Below are positions 31,664 through 42,502 of a stretch of DNA of 64,000 nt, one piece after another. The translations under genes and the position numbers were made by a program. Origin of the DNA: Phellopilus nigrolimitatus (taxonomy: Eukaryota > Basidiomycota > Agaricomycetes > Hymenochaetales > Hymenochaetaceae); assembly GCA_021029095.1 (NCBI GenBank), contig JAJOHG010000097.1, positions 41,303 through 105,302 of the forward strand, read 5' to 3'. Position 1 is the stretch's first letter. Every line of letters begins with the position of its first letter. The notes below the pieces were generated by a model that did not search any database, was not told the origin of the DNA, and was given only the letters and a program-made list of their open reading frames with translations.

Positions 31664-33256
31664 CTATCGGCGCGGCCGTTGAACAAGGACGAGGTTGATC
31701 CCGTGCTCTGCGCAATAGCGTTCAGTCTTGAGCAGGTTCAAGGGGGGATTATCCACGTCGTCCGCACCCTCCGGGCCGTCCCAAAGAGACTGGTACTGAA
31801 TTTGAGACACCGTAAATGCACGTAAACTTGGGAGCGTGCTGAGAATCTCAACGAAGCGCGTATCCAAGCGACTCGATAGGTCCCACCTACGCACTATGTC
31901 TTCGATTTTCGGAGTCATGTGCAGCTCTTCAAGCGAGCTAGGGAGCAGTAGCGAATATTCCGACCTAAAGAACAAGGAAACGTTGCTGCGGTTGAGAAAG
32001 CGCAACTTCAGGGAGCGCAATTTCGTACAGAAAGGAAAGATATCGTACATTCCTTCGATGTCAGCGAGACACGTGCCTATGGTTATGGTCAATGTTTTGA
32101 TGTGAGGATGCGCTGGCCGGATGGCCAAAGGCAAGAAATTATCCTCTGTACCGTGTTCCTCATTGACAAGATCGTAGCCACGGAGTGTGAGCACCTTCAG
32201 TGGATAGTCCTTACAAGGCTTGAAAAGCCAGCGCAGATATTGCGCAGACGATTTGTCCGCTTTCCCCTCAAAGTCGATATCTGTGAGTTCGGAGCATGGT
32301 GACAATTTTCTGAGGAAGTCAGGGATGGCATGACGAGAGGTCTTGGGATACGTCCAATCGGTGAGTTTCAGTCGTTTAAGTGACGGCATCCGCGCAACAG
32401 TCTCGCAAAGGTCGGGCAGCTGCCGAGACGGTCCACATTTATTTCCGACGGTCAACTGCTTCAAATTCTGAAATTCAGCTAGGCTGCGAACGGCATCGAC
32501 GACATGTGTGCCAAATTTATTCGCATCGAAGGGCGCCCAGACTGCAAGGGTTTCGACATTCGGGGCTACGTGCGGCAGCGCGGCAAGGAGAGCAAACATC
32601 TCGTCAGGTCTGTCTTCCACTTTTGTGTGGAACTTGAAGTTTGGCATGTCGAACCAGATATGCCGCGTCCAGGGCCCGACGAGAGGGTTGCGGAATAGAG
32701 AGTACAAGCCAAGGCTCCCAACAACTTGCACACCTAGTCGCATGGCGCGCTGCACTGAACTGGTCCACGATCGGTGCACAAGACACATGCTCCTGAGGGT
32801 CTCGACATTCTTATGCAGGAAATTCACATCTGCCGAATACGTGAAACGATCACTGATACTTTGGCGGACCGGGAAGCTGCTGGCATCTACGGGTAGATCT
32901 GCGGTAATCGTGTCCACAATAAGGTCCACGATCGTTAATGGAATAGGTGTGATCACTGTGGCAGTCAGAGCCGATTGCGGCCAGGAGCGCTCGTGCGCGG
33001 TCTGGCATCTTCTGTCCGCAATTTGGCACAGAACATCTACGCCGCTCGTAAAGGAGATTTCCTCGATCTTGAATGTGGGATCCCGGAGTATGTTAAGTAA
33101 ATCGTCGAAGATGGACAGAGAGAATTGAGGGCGTTTTTGCCCTCCAAACAATAAAGATGCCAACAAAGCATCCGATTCAGAACTGAATCGGACTCGGGTT
33201 TGTGAGTCTGTATCGACGAAATAAGGGCCGTGTGTAGATCCAGATGTGGCCGTCAT
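31664..33256 (-). CDS. F-box-like/LRR family protein F6, inverted near-copy of F3
   Basis: Intact single-exon gene of 530 residues, same length as F3. By eye there are about 15 amino-acid differences from F3, 12 of them before residue 185, and the last 170 residues are identical. Some N-terminal differences (RFSSESDALL, QKRPQFSLS) are the F5 state. The family start and F-box-like segment are intact. Upstream (33257 on) it carries the MFS-tail fused segment seen upstream of F2. Confidence 0.87.
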   Translation of the reverse strand: MTATSGSTHGPYFVDTDSQTRVRFSSESDALLASLLFGGQKRPQFSLSIFDDLLNILRDPTFKIEEISFTSGVDVLCQIADRRCQTAHERSWPQSALTATVITPIPLTIVDLIVDTITADLPVDASSFPVRQSISDRFTYSADVNFLHKNVETLRSMCLVHRSWTSSVQRAMRLGVQVVGSLGLYSLFRNPLVGPWTRHIWFDMPNFKFHTKVEDRPDEMFALLAALPHVAPNVETLAVWAPFDANKFGTHVVDAVRSLAEFQNLKQLTVGNKCGPSRQLPDLCETVARMPSLKRLKLTDWTYPKTSRHAIPDFLRKLSPCSELTDIDFEGKADKSSAQYLRWLFKPCKDYPLKVLTLRGYDLVNEEHGTEDNFLPLAIRPAHPHIKTLTITIGTCLADIEGMYDIFPFCTKLRSLKLRFLNRSNVSLFFRSEYSLLLPSSLEELHMTPKIEDIVRRWDLSSRLDTRFVEILSTLPSLRAFTVSQIQYQSLWDGPEGADDVDNPPLNLLKTERYCAEHGINLVLVQRPRR

Positions 33257-33889
33257 AGCTGTATGATCAAGGCTGATAGACTACTACGTGTTGCTCGTTG
33301 TTGTTTGTTCTTTTATTTGTATTCATCTGACATAAACCATTATGTAACTCCTCTCTGCGTTTTACTTCAAGTTGCGGCTTTCTGAACCAAACTGAAAGCC
33401 TGTTCGATGCAATGCCAGCAGCTTTTCTGGATCGTCCCATCTGATTTAAAGACGCACATTCGATTGTCCCGTATGAAAACTTATTTCATCGTCCTTTTCC
33501 GACTGTGAATATCCACATTCGGGCTTCACATACGGGCCTCGAACTTCTCGACACATAAGAGGTCTTACTTGTCTTCGAAGCGAAAACGACCATGAAATAA
33601 CGCCAGCGGTTTCGCTAATTGATCCTAAAGAAAGAAATATCGAATGAACATTCTATGTCTAATTCCACGCCTGAGTATCTTTGTTCCATTAGCACATCTA
33701 TGTTTTTCTATGTATTATTAATTTTCCCCTACGTCCTTCCAGCCCAATTCCCGCAAAACTCGTTATCCCTGTTTAGCATACCGGACGATGTAAGGTGGTC
33801 GGAGAAATCCAACGGAGTTTTGACCTAAATCGCGTCCATTCAAGAGCCAGAGGCAGGCGTTGCCCCCAGCGAAATAGCTGCGGAGCCTC
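33257..33889. other. F6 upstream with embedded MFS-transporter tail
   Basis: 33480-33660 is the recurrent F-family 5' flank. 33675-33885 matches 47540-47760, i.e. the F8 upstream region and the last exon of the MFS gene (CGTCCATTCAAGAGCC, GGCAGGCGTTGCC). The MFS piece ends at CTGCGGAGC, where transcription-factor similarity begins. No functional gene. Confidence 0.65.
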
Positions 33890-35034
33890 AACTCTGCTCG
33901 TGCTGTACGCGCGCGAGCTTGCGCTTGACAAGGCGCTCGTAGCGTGGATGGAGGACCTCCCGCCGGAGCTCGACCGTCCGTGCGCGTGCAGCTCCCTTCT
34001 CTGCTCTGTGCAATCTAATATTTGACGATATGTTGTGGGACGGCCAGCGGACGAATACCGCCTCGTGTGCGCGCGCTCGCGAGCCACATACCGGCCGACA
34101 TGCGCCTCAGCGTGGTCGTCCGCACGTCGTTCTACCACATCCGCTTCACGCTGCACCGGCCGTACGCCACCGCACCCGCACCCCCGCCGCCGCTGCTGCA
34201 GCAGCAGGTGCAGAGTTAGGGCCATGAGCATCACGCAGGCGCTCGACGCCGCCGCGAGCGCCGCCTACCGGCTCGTCGCGCAGGTGACGCTCGCCTCCTC
34301 CTCACCCGACGGTGGCGCGACCGCGGGCTGGGTCGACTCACACACGCACTGGGGCCCGTTCCACTGCTTCTCACTGCTTCTCCGCGGCCATGTTCTTCGC
34401 GCTGCAGCCCGCGGCGGAATCAGCGAAGTCCGGCTCGGGCCTCTTCCGCGCGAACGTGCGCCGCGTGCGCGCGCTCCTCGCGCGCCGCCGGCATGCCCAG
34501 TGCGGACAAGGCAGGCGACATGCTCGCCGCGTCCAGCCCGCTGTATGCGCTGTATGACCCCGGCTCTGGGTCCGCTCCCAGAGAGGGCTTCGACGCGCGC
34601 CGCGCGCAGTCATCGCGCTCGTGAAAAACCTCGCGTTCCCGTACCATGACTCGAGCACGGGCACGCACTCGCAGCACGCATCGCCGCGCAGTAGCGTGGG
34701 CAACGCGGGATCGTCGGGCGCGCTGCGCAGCGCGTTTCCCGGAGAACCGTATTCACATATGCAGCAACAGGAGCAGCAGCTCGCGCCGCCGCCGCAGGTC
34801 AGCGAGCTCGTCTCCCCGAGCTCGACGCTGGGCGGCTCGAGCGTGGACTATTTCGGCGGGCCGAGCGGCGGCGCGGGTAAGCGGGCGGCGTGACGCCGGA
34901 CCTGCCCCGCCGTCCGCGGCTTCGGGCACCGGGAGAGGGGAGGACGTCGCGGTGTGGGGCGCGTCGGTGGGCTTTGGCCAGGGCGAGTGGGCGCGCTGCG
35001 CACGGAGGCGTCGGGGTTTATGAGCGCGTGAGAG
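33890..35034 (+). pseudogene. Zn2Cys6 TF pseudogene copy 2 (C-terminal half)
   Basis: Blocks in order: YARELALDKALVAWMEDLPP (33900-33970), a diverged intron, DEYRL, VVRTSFYHIRFTLHRPYATA (34112-34170), ITQALDAAASAAYRLVAQVT, WVDSHTHWGPFHCF, NVRRVRALLARR, IALVKNLAFPYHDSSTGTHS (34612-34670), then the Gln-rich stretch, and SVGFGQGEWAR at the end. Several frame changes separate them (for example near 34205, 34375, 34490 and 34890), and the Zn cluster is missing. It keeps the convergent arrangement with F7 that the intact factor has with F4. 35035-35290 matches the TF 3' flank. Confidence 0.87.
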
Positions 35035-35680
35035 GCGTCCTTTTTTCTCTTCTTTTCTTCTTTATCTTTTTCTTTCGCTTTCGCTTTCGTTTTGATTTCC
35101 ATTTCCGTTTTCGCTTTCGCCTTCTTTTTGTGGGACGGAGATGGGTATGTTATTATTGCTCGCCTGTTTATCTGGAGGGAGGGAGGGAGGGAGGGAGGGG
35201 AGAGCCGGCGTTTGGGTAGAGGCTGTGGGCGCTGTAGATCCACGCGTGCAGGGATAAGTACATAAATAGGCTTTGTCGAATGCACCAAAAACTCACTGTT
35301 TCGTATTGGTCAAAAGGCGGCATACATAGTGTTTGTTGTTCATCGCTGTCGTCCGACTGCATTTAGACTACATGTATGTAGATGCTGCTTAGACCAAAGT
35401 ACGTGTCACCGCAACGCATTCATTGTATATAATCAAATCTCGCGGTCGAGAAAGTAGCTCCATTTCAAACAGATCAAACGACTACATGAAAAAGACACAT
35501 CGAGATTCGATTCTGATCACCAGACGTCCCTGCATTTCCCCTCCGATCCCTCTTTCACTGGCAGGTAATAACGAAAATGTACACTGATATTGTCTCGAGA
35601 GAAAAAACATATGCATCATAATCCTGCACTCCATCCAGCACACAGCACACGGGGGTAATTCGGATCCTAGGCGCGGACCG
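35035..35680. other. TF pseudogene 2 - F7 convergent spacer
   Basis: Contains the duplicated TF 3' flank, a CTTTCG-type hexamer run at 35068-35122, a (GGGA)n microsatellite at about 35174-35200, and 35560-35680, which is the reverse of 15126-15250. No gene. Confidence 0.6.
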
Positions 35681-37171
35681 CTAAAGATGAATGACGAGGT
35701 TGATCCCGTGCTCTGTGCAATAGTGTTCGGTCTTGGGCAGGTTTAAGGGGATATTATCCACCATAAGTGCACGTAAACTGGGGAGCGTGTTGAGAATCTC
35801 AACGAAGCGCGTATCCCAGCCATCCCAATTACGTGTACAGTGTTGGATGTCCATAGTAATGTGCAGCTCTTCAAGTGAGTTGGGAAGCAGTAGCGAATAT
35901 TTTGACTTAAAGAACAAGAAAAAGGTGCCGTCGTAGAGGAAGCGCAACCTCAGGGAGCGCAATTTCGTACAGAAAGGAAAGATATCGTACATTCCTTTGT
36001 TTTCAACGGGAAAATGGTCTACGACAAGGGTCAGTGTCTCGAGCTGAGGAAGCGCCGGCCGGATGACCAAAGGCAATAAATCCTGTGTATCGCGTTCCAT
36101 ATTGACAAGACCGTCGCCATCGAGTGTGAGCATCTTCAATGCATAGTCCTTACAAGGCTGGAAAAGCCTGCGCAGATATTGCGCAGACGATTTGTCCGCT
36201 TTCCCCTCAAAGTCGATATCTGTGAGTTCGGAGCATGGTGACAATTTTCTGAGGAAGTCAGGAATGGTAGATGGAGAGGCCTTAGGACACGTCCAATCGG
36301 TGAGTTTCAGTCGTTTAAGTGACGGCATCCGCGCAACAGTTTCGCAAAGGTCGGGCAGCTGCCGAGACGGTCCACATCTATTTCCGACGGTCAACTGCTT
36401 CAAATTTTGAAATTCAGCTATGCTGCGAACGGCATCGATGACATGTGGGCCAAATTTATTCGCATCGAAGGGTGCCCAGACTGCAAGGGTTTCGACATTC
36501 GGGGCTACGTGCGGTAGCGCAGCGAGGAGAGCAAACACTTCGTCAGGTCTGTTTTCTGCTTTTGTGTAGAACTTGGAGTTTGGCATGTCGAAGCAGATAT
36601 GCCGAGTCCAGGGCCCGACGAGAGGGTTGCGGAACAAAGCATACAAGCCAAAGCTCCCAATAACGTGCACTCCTCGTCGCATGGCGCGTTGCACTGAACT
36701 GGTCCACGATCGGTGCACAAGACACATGCTCCTGAAGGTCTCGAGATCATTGTGCAGGAAATTCACATGTGTCGAATACGTGAAACGATCACTATAATTC
36801 TGGCGGACCGGGAAGCTGCTGGCGTCTACGAGTAGATCTGCGGTAATCGTGTCCACAACAAGGTCTACGATGGTTAAAGGAATAGGTATGATCTCTGTGG
36901 ATTGCGGCCACGAGCGCTGGCGTCTGCTATCCGCAATTTGGCACAGAACATCTACGCCGCTCGTAAAGGAAATCTCCTCGATTTTGAATGTGGGATCCCG
37001 GAGTATTCGAAGTAAATCGTCGAAGGCGGACAGAGAGAATTGAGGTCGTTTTTGCCCTCCAAACAATAAGGATGCCAACAAAGCATCGGAATCAGATTTG
37101 AATCGGACTCGCGCTTGCGAGTCTGTATCGACGAAATATGGGCCATGTGTGGATCCAGATGTGGCTGTCAT
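35681..37171 (-). CDS. F-box-like/LRR family protein F7
   Basis: Intact single-exon gene of about 496 residues from the family start (37171; frame open to 37183). It is a mosaic. The N-terminus is F4-like (RFKSDSDALL). A short deletion (DSRRQRSWPQSTEIIPIPL) resembles F8. The middle (FDANKFGPHVIDAVRSIAEF) follows F3/F6, and the C-terminus (DGWDTRFVEILNTLPSLRAL, LVIHL) is that of F4. The F-box-like segment FRSMCLVHRSWTSSVQRAMRR is intact. Confidence 0.85.
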   Translation of the reverse strand: MTATSGSTHGPYFVDTDSQARVRFKSDSDALLASLLFGGQKRPQFSLSAFDDLLRILRDPTFKIEEISFTSGVDVLCQIADSRRQRSWPQSTEIIPIPLTIVDLVVDTITADLLVDASSFPVRQNYSDRFTYSTHVNFLHNDLETFRSMCLVHRSWTSSVQRAMRRGVHVIGSFGLYALFRNPLVGPWTRHICFDMPNSKFYTKAENRPDEVFALLAALPHVAPNVETLAVWAPFDANKFGPHVIDAVRSIAEFQNLKQLTVGNRCGPSRQLPDLCETVARMPSLKRLKLTDWTCPKASPSTIPDFLRKLSPCSELTDIDFEGKADKSSAQYLRRLFQPCKDYALKMLTLDGDGLVNMERDTQDLLPLVIRPALPQLETLTLVVDHFPVENKGMYDIFPFCTKLRSLRLRFLYDGTFFLFFKSKYSLLLPNSLEELHITMDIQHCTRNWDGWDTRFVEILNTLPSLRALMVDNIPLNLPKTEHYCTEHGINLVIHL

Positions 37172-38078
37172 AGCTATGATCAAGGCTGATAAACCTCAAC
37201 GCGTTGCGTGTTGTTGTTGTTGTTATTTGTCCGTTTGTTTGTATTCATCTGCCATAAACCATTATGTAACTCCTCTCTGCGTTTTACTTCAAGTCGCGGT
37301 CTTTCTGAACGAAATTGAAAGCCTGTTCCATGCAATGTAACCAGCTTCTCTGAATCGCACCATCTGTAATAAAGACGCATATTCGATTTTCCCATATGAA
37401 AAACTATTTCGCTATCCTTTTCCGACTGTGAATCTTTACGTTCGGGCTTTACATACGGACATCGAGTCACTCGACACATAAGTGGACTACTTGCCTTGAA
37501 GTGGCAACGACCATGGAAGAACGCTAGCGGTCTCACTAGTTGCTCCTATACGATCCACGACATCTGAAATAGGTACGAGTGTCCGGTCCTAATTGAGCTC
37601 TGACAGTGTAACGAATAAATACAGTAGGCAAGCAAAAGATGAACGGAAGCACGCAAAGCTCTGGTTGAAATATCCGGGCTCTTTGAGTATAGACCTGCAG
37701 CTAAAGGTCAGCAATGGAGTCTTCAACAAGTACCAGAAATTGCTCAAGTGAGGTAGAAATGACTCCTTATGTGGTAACTCACCATATTATGTGTACCACA
37801 GTTACTGGTCATCTACACATCTACGTCATCTCCCTACTGTTTGTATTCCAGCAGATGTCTGAAACGTGAACTATCCGACCCCAGTCTTAAACAAGCCTAT
37901 GTTCGATCCCGCGGTTTGTGCAATGGAGTCCGGTCTCGACCAACGCATGCTTTTTAGCGTTAAGATGACACGGAGACAGCGTGAACACGCACAGATTGGG
38001 GAGCCGGCTCAAAACTGCAACGATCATTTCATCCCAATAGTCCTCGGAAGATAGTTTGGTGTCGATCGGTAGACCCCT
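37172..38078. other. F7 upstream region
   Basis: No gene. 37430-37520 is the recurrent F-family 5' flank and 37555-37880 is the partner of 4110-4440 upstream of F1. 37880-38078 is unassigned. Confidence 0.6.
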
Positions 38079-39377
38079 TTAATCTCTGAGGTGCAGCTCC
38101 TGAAGCGACGCGGAAAGTGACAGTGAGTGTGTAGAGCGAAGAAAACGGGAGATTTCTTCCATCTCCAATGATCGCAGCCCGGTACAATAAGGCAGAACAG
38201 CGTTTACGATTTCATTGAAGTTTAGAGCCAGCTCTTCTATAACCAAAACCTCGAGTGTGGGTAATGTAGGCTGAAGGGACAATAGGAGCGATGTATGGCC
38301 TTGTCCCATATGGCCTTGTCCCAAGGCGAACAAATGGGATCCCCGCACTGCAATTTTTCTTATTGCGTAGCCCATTCTAGGTCGGAGGAGCCATTCAAGA
38401 TAGGGTTCAGCTGCTTTGTTTGCTTTCCCGTAAAGATTAATCTTTTTGAGGCGGAGACAAGGGACCAGGTCGTCGAGACGTCTGCGAACGTCTGATATCT
38501 GGGTAGAATCTCTGACCTGCCATCGTCTAAGGCTTAAGAAGTTGAGCAACGGCAAGCGTGACAAGGCTTCGCAAAGTTCGTCTAGAGGTAGCGAAACTTC
38601 AATGTTGTTTCCTATTGACAGCCGCCTCAAGGTCCGAAATCTCGATAGACTCTTGATGGCATCAAGTACGTATTGACAACGTGGACCTGGGTCAAACGGA
38701 AGCAGAAGAGATAAACTTTCGACTTTAGGAGCCACGCGCGGCAGGACAGCAAGAAGATAGAATGCTCGCCTATCCGCATATTGCGGGAAACGAGGATTGA
38801 ACTATTCAACGCAGATATGACGTGTCCAGGACCCGACGAGCGGGTTACGGAGTAAAAGAGACAAGCCAGGGTTTGCATAAACCTGAAACGCACGTCGTAT
38901 GGCACGTTGCGCTGGTCTGGTCCACGAACGATGGATAAGACTCATAGTCCTGAGCGCCTCGAGAACATTGCGTCCGATGCGCTGCCATAGAAGTGAGCCT
39001 GCACAGGCCGCGAGTTGTCGTGCAAAATGCCGTGCGCGTCATACCTTACTTGCTGTGAAGTTGCCTCCGCGACGATATCGAGGATAAAATTAGGTATTCC
39101 TGCTGTAACTAAGGCCGTTGACCGTGGCAAAGTACGCAGTCTGTCTGCAATTTCGAGCAAAACATCTTCCTCGCTCGAGAAGGAGACATCCTCGGGTTTG
39201 AATAGAGGATTTCGAAGTAGACGGAGTAAGTCGTTGAAGGTAGAGAGTGGGAGACGAGGGCAAGTAAAACAGAAAGGACGCCAGCATGGCGTCAGACTCA
39301 GATTTGAATCGTACACGAGCTTTTGAGCCTGTGTCCACGAAATACCGACCCTGGGCAGATCCAGGAGCATCCGCCAT
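38079..39377 (-). pseudogene. Divergent F-box-like/LRR relative, broken
   Basis: It begins like the F family (RYFVDTGSKARVRFKSESDA at 39345-39290), then shifts frame near 39265. It continues with STFNDLLRLLRNPLFKPEDV and IPNFILDIVAEA, shifts again near 38960, and continues with LRTMSLIHRSWTRPAQRAIR and LLRNPLVGSWTRHI. It meets an in-frame TAG near 38800 and then runs open (KVESLSLLLPFDPG ... LQELHLRD) to 38079. A 12-bp direct duplication (GQGH MGQGH) lies near 38310. Two frameshifts and a stop make it a pseudogene unless the assembly is wrong. It is more diverged from F1-F8 than they are from each other. Confidence 0.75.
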
Positions 39378-39550
39378 GGTTGATTTGAAGTATGTGAATC
39401 AACGGGTTGGTGAGGAAGAGAAGTGAAATGACAAATTGCGTCATGCGCATGTGCATCGGCACGGCCACGGCACGACGCGTTATTTGCTGTCCTTTGTACA
39501 TGTACGGACGCGACTATCCATTTGACGACCTATTTTCAACGTCAAAATTC

Positions 39551-40880
39551 ATGACGACGCTCGCTTCACCATTGCCTGCTGAAGATGGATCTGAGCGCCT
39601 GGCGAGGAAACGGCCAAGATTGGCTGATTCGCAGTCATCCTCACAGTCAGACTTGAAAATCGCTCCTAGCACGAACGCTGTTCACGACGAGGATTACTAT
39701 TTCGCAGACGGCAGCTGTATCATCCGGGTCGAGGACACGCTGTTTAATGTGCTTCAGGCTTGATTTAATCTTCGAATGATTATGTACGACCCAGACTAAC
39801 ACAGCAATGCCCATCACCCAGGTTCATCGCTCCATCCTGTCGCGCGACTTTTCTTCGTTTTCGACGCTGTTCACGCTTTCCCAAGACCAGAAATCGGAGA
39901 GATCAGCAGATGACAATCCCGTCGTTCTGAGTGGAGACACGGTATCCGAATTCAGGAACTTTCTATGGTCAATGTACGCCATGTGCGTGAATGACTACAG
40001 CTTGTTGAAACTGTTTACTCTTTGATTTACTCTTTTCTTGCTCCTTCACTAGGCCGCTGGAGCTTAAGTACCTTTTTGACGTTCGCATAGACGTGCCTAG
40101 ACTTCTCGACGTCGCCAAGATTGCAAACAAGTACGCCTTCAAGTCTTTGGAGACATGGGCGTGCGACACCATTCTGGAGTGCGTCAAGCGGAAGCCTACC
40201 ATGTTCAATGAATCTAAACCAGAACTCCTCGTGCAACTGACGTACGTCACCCGGCTTGCGCAGCTCTGTCAGCACTCCGCCCTCCTGAATTGGTCGATCT
40301 CTATCATGCAGCGGAGCCTCAAAACGTCGCCCGCGTGCCTCGTACTAGCGCTAGCCTTGGCCGACGAACTCACGCCGCCCGTTCCCGCGCTCACTGGCGC
40401 CGCATACTTCGCCGCCCTGCTTCGCGGGCCCGCATTCTGGGACGCGCCCACGACATGCCTTTCCGCGACACAGCGACTGCGCATTCTAAGCGGACACTAC
40501 GCGATTACGCATGCGCATGCCTCCAGGTGGGTAAACGCGCCCGTGTTTGCGCATAGTTCCGTATGCGCCAACTGGAAAGTTGCGAATTGTGAATTGAACT
40601 GGGAACTGCTCTGGAAAGGGCTTGCTGTGAGCGAAAACGTGGTGAAGTTAGACCCTGTCAACATCAGTGGACGGCTGCGGGTGATCATGGGGGCCATTGG
40701 TAAATCGCGTGAGGTTAGTACTCGTATTATTTGTTGTGCAAGCTCTGAGTATCCTTTTTACAAAAGAAAAAAGAGAAGTTGGCTATGTACCTGGATTGCG
40801 AGGAAGAAGCCAGGAAATGTCTGGCCGCAAGCATCGAGGCATTCCATGTTGATCTCGCTGATTACTTCCCTCCCATTTGA
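39551..40880 (+). CDS. BTB/POZ domain protein
   Basis: Four exons: 39551-39748, 39822-39982, 40053-40713 and 40776-40880; 374 residues in one frame to TGA. The BTB domain spans about residues 45-140: YYFADGSCIIRVEDTLFNVH crosses intron 1, then RSILSRDFSSFSTLFTL, VVLSGDTVSEFRNFLWSMYA, and after intron 2 LLDVAKIANKYAFKSLETWA. The N-terminus has a basic patch (ARKRPRL), possibly nuclear. The C-terminal half is helical with no recognised domain. Basidiomycetes have many BTB proteins of this build. Some act as cullin-3 adaptors or transcription cofactors, but no role can be fixed here. No break is seen. Confidence 0.85.
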
Positions 40881-41002
40881 CGCTCATGAGCCTTAGTCTT
40901 GATGCTAAAAAACCTCCTGCAGGTTCAATATCACATGTGTTCCCAAATTTGTATAGCTTTTATCTCATTATTTGACGCTCATAGACACATGCAGGCCGAG
41001 AG

Positions 41003-42502
41003 TCAGGCAAACAGACATCGAGCACCATAGAGCAAAGTAGCTGTAACAGTCACCGCAATCAAGCGGAAAGCTGCTTTCTTCCGCATGAGACTCCGAAAGG
41101 ACGAAGGAGGCCCCTTTGCGCCAGCCTCTTCGATGGCAGTAATTTCCGCGTCTGTGAGCTCAGCTACGCGGTCCAAGAATAAGCTATTATCTATAGGAAA
41201 CAGGCAGGCTGGGAAAGCGGACGTACGGAGGTCCGCTACCGCGAGATACTCTTCAAGGCGCTCTTTCTTTGTCGTCGTCCTGTTAGTTAGTTTCCGTTGA
41301 TTCAGATTTTCATGGTTTCTCTGAGAAAACGAAGATGCGTACGTGACGATCACAATGTCCTTGCTCTTTAACCACGAGAAGATCACCTGCGCGGGCGTCG
41401 CACCGATCCGCTCGCCGATATTGCTCAGTACCTGGTCGACAGGTCCGCCTGGAGTCTTCGTTATCGGGCTGATAAATGAATAATGAATGAATATCATAAG
41501 AATTCTAGAAAAATGTATAGAAGAGAAACTGACGCGAGCGAACCGAACGCCTCAAGTACGATGCCTTGTTTTGAGGCATACGTGACGAGATCCTTGTTTT
41601 GCACCCAGTTATACGGATGGAGGCGATCTAGTTCAGAGAATACAGAGGTATTAAGAATACGACTTATAACGTGAAGAACGGGCGCCAGACAAGAAACGCG
41701 AACCTGGTTTACGGAAGGCTTGATACGCGCTGTCTTCGCTAGGTCCTGCAGCTGCTGGACGGTGAAGTTGCTAACCCCGATACTCCTACAGTGTATACAA
41801 TATTGAATACCAAGATGAACACCGTCAAGACAATTCACCGCGTACTTTGCCAAGCCGGAATCCTTAATCTTCTCCAACCCGCGCCATGTATTCTCGATCG
41901 TCCCATCAACTATCGCCGGGCTGTGGAAAAGATACAGGTCGACCTGCTTCAGTCCGAGCTTCAAATCACAAAATAAAATATTGCATCAGCACTCTGGCGC
42001 TTCTGACTTTCCTTTGCGTTTTTCCAAGCATTATGTGCATATTGCATACCTTTTTTAGGCTGTCCAGGATCGCCTCGCTGACTTTCCCACCGCCATACTT
42101 CGTTGTAATGTACACCTCGCTGCGCGGCAGGGCCTCATCACGGAGTGCATTCCCGACGAATTCCTCATTTTCGTAAACTGCTAAAAGTCAGCCGAAGAAG
42201 GTGTTTTGTTCGAGGCAGTCATGGGTACGCACTCTGTGCGGTGTCTATGTGCGTGAAGCCATTTTCGAGTGCCATTCCGACGGACGCCGTCGCGTCCTGC
42301 CACCGAGGCATGTAAGCCCCCCGCGCAGCAAACGACGGGAGCGCTCGACGTACCTTCCGTAATAATTCGGTCCCGGTGCCAAATGCAATAGCGGGGATCT
42401 GCGCGCATACAAATATTTCTCGGCACCTTCACATGGTGGATAAGTTCGTGTTCGCGTGCGCACCTCGTTCCCGTCGTTGAGCTTGATCGACCCGAACGGC
42501 AT
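41003..42502 (-). CDS. Aldo-keto reductase A with C-terminal membrane anchor (possible frameshift)
   Basis: NADPH-dependent carbonyl reductase fold. Exons run from MPFGSIKLNDGNE (42502-42464) through IPAIAFGTGTELLRK, DATASVGMALENGFTHIDTA, IYENEEFVGNALRDEALPRS, VYITTKYGGGKVSE, LGLKQVDLYLFHSP, SIGVSNFTVQQL, LHPYNWVQNKDLVTYASKQG, TKTPGGPVDQVL, TPAQVIFSWLKS, TKKERLEEYLAVADLPELTD. The catalytic tetrad is visible as D in HIDTA, Y in IYENE, K in TTKYG and H in LFHSP. After the enzyme core, MRKKAAFRLIAVTVTATLLY is a membrane segment close to the C-terminus, unusual for this soluble family. At the exon starting near 41633 one base is missing relative to gene B (ATCGCCTCC against ATCCGCTTCC), which would shift the frame if the same acceptor is used. 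Tandem with gene B. Confidence 0.75.

Noticed and set aside
40527..40556. 30-nt intron in the BTB gene (GTGGGT...ATAG)
   Set aside because: Too short for a fungal intron, divisible by three and without a stop, so it is read as coding.
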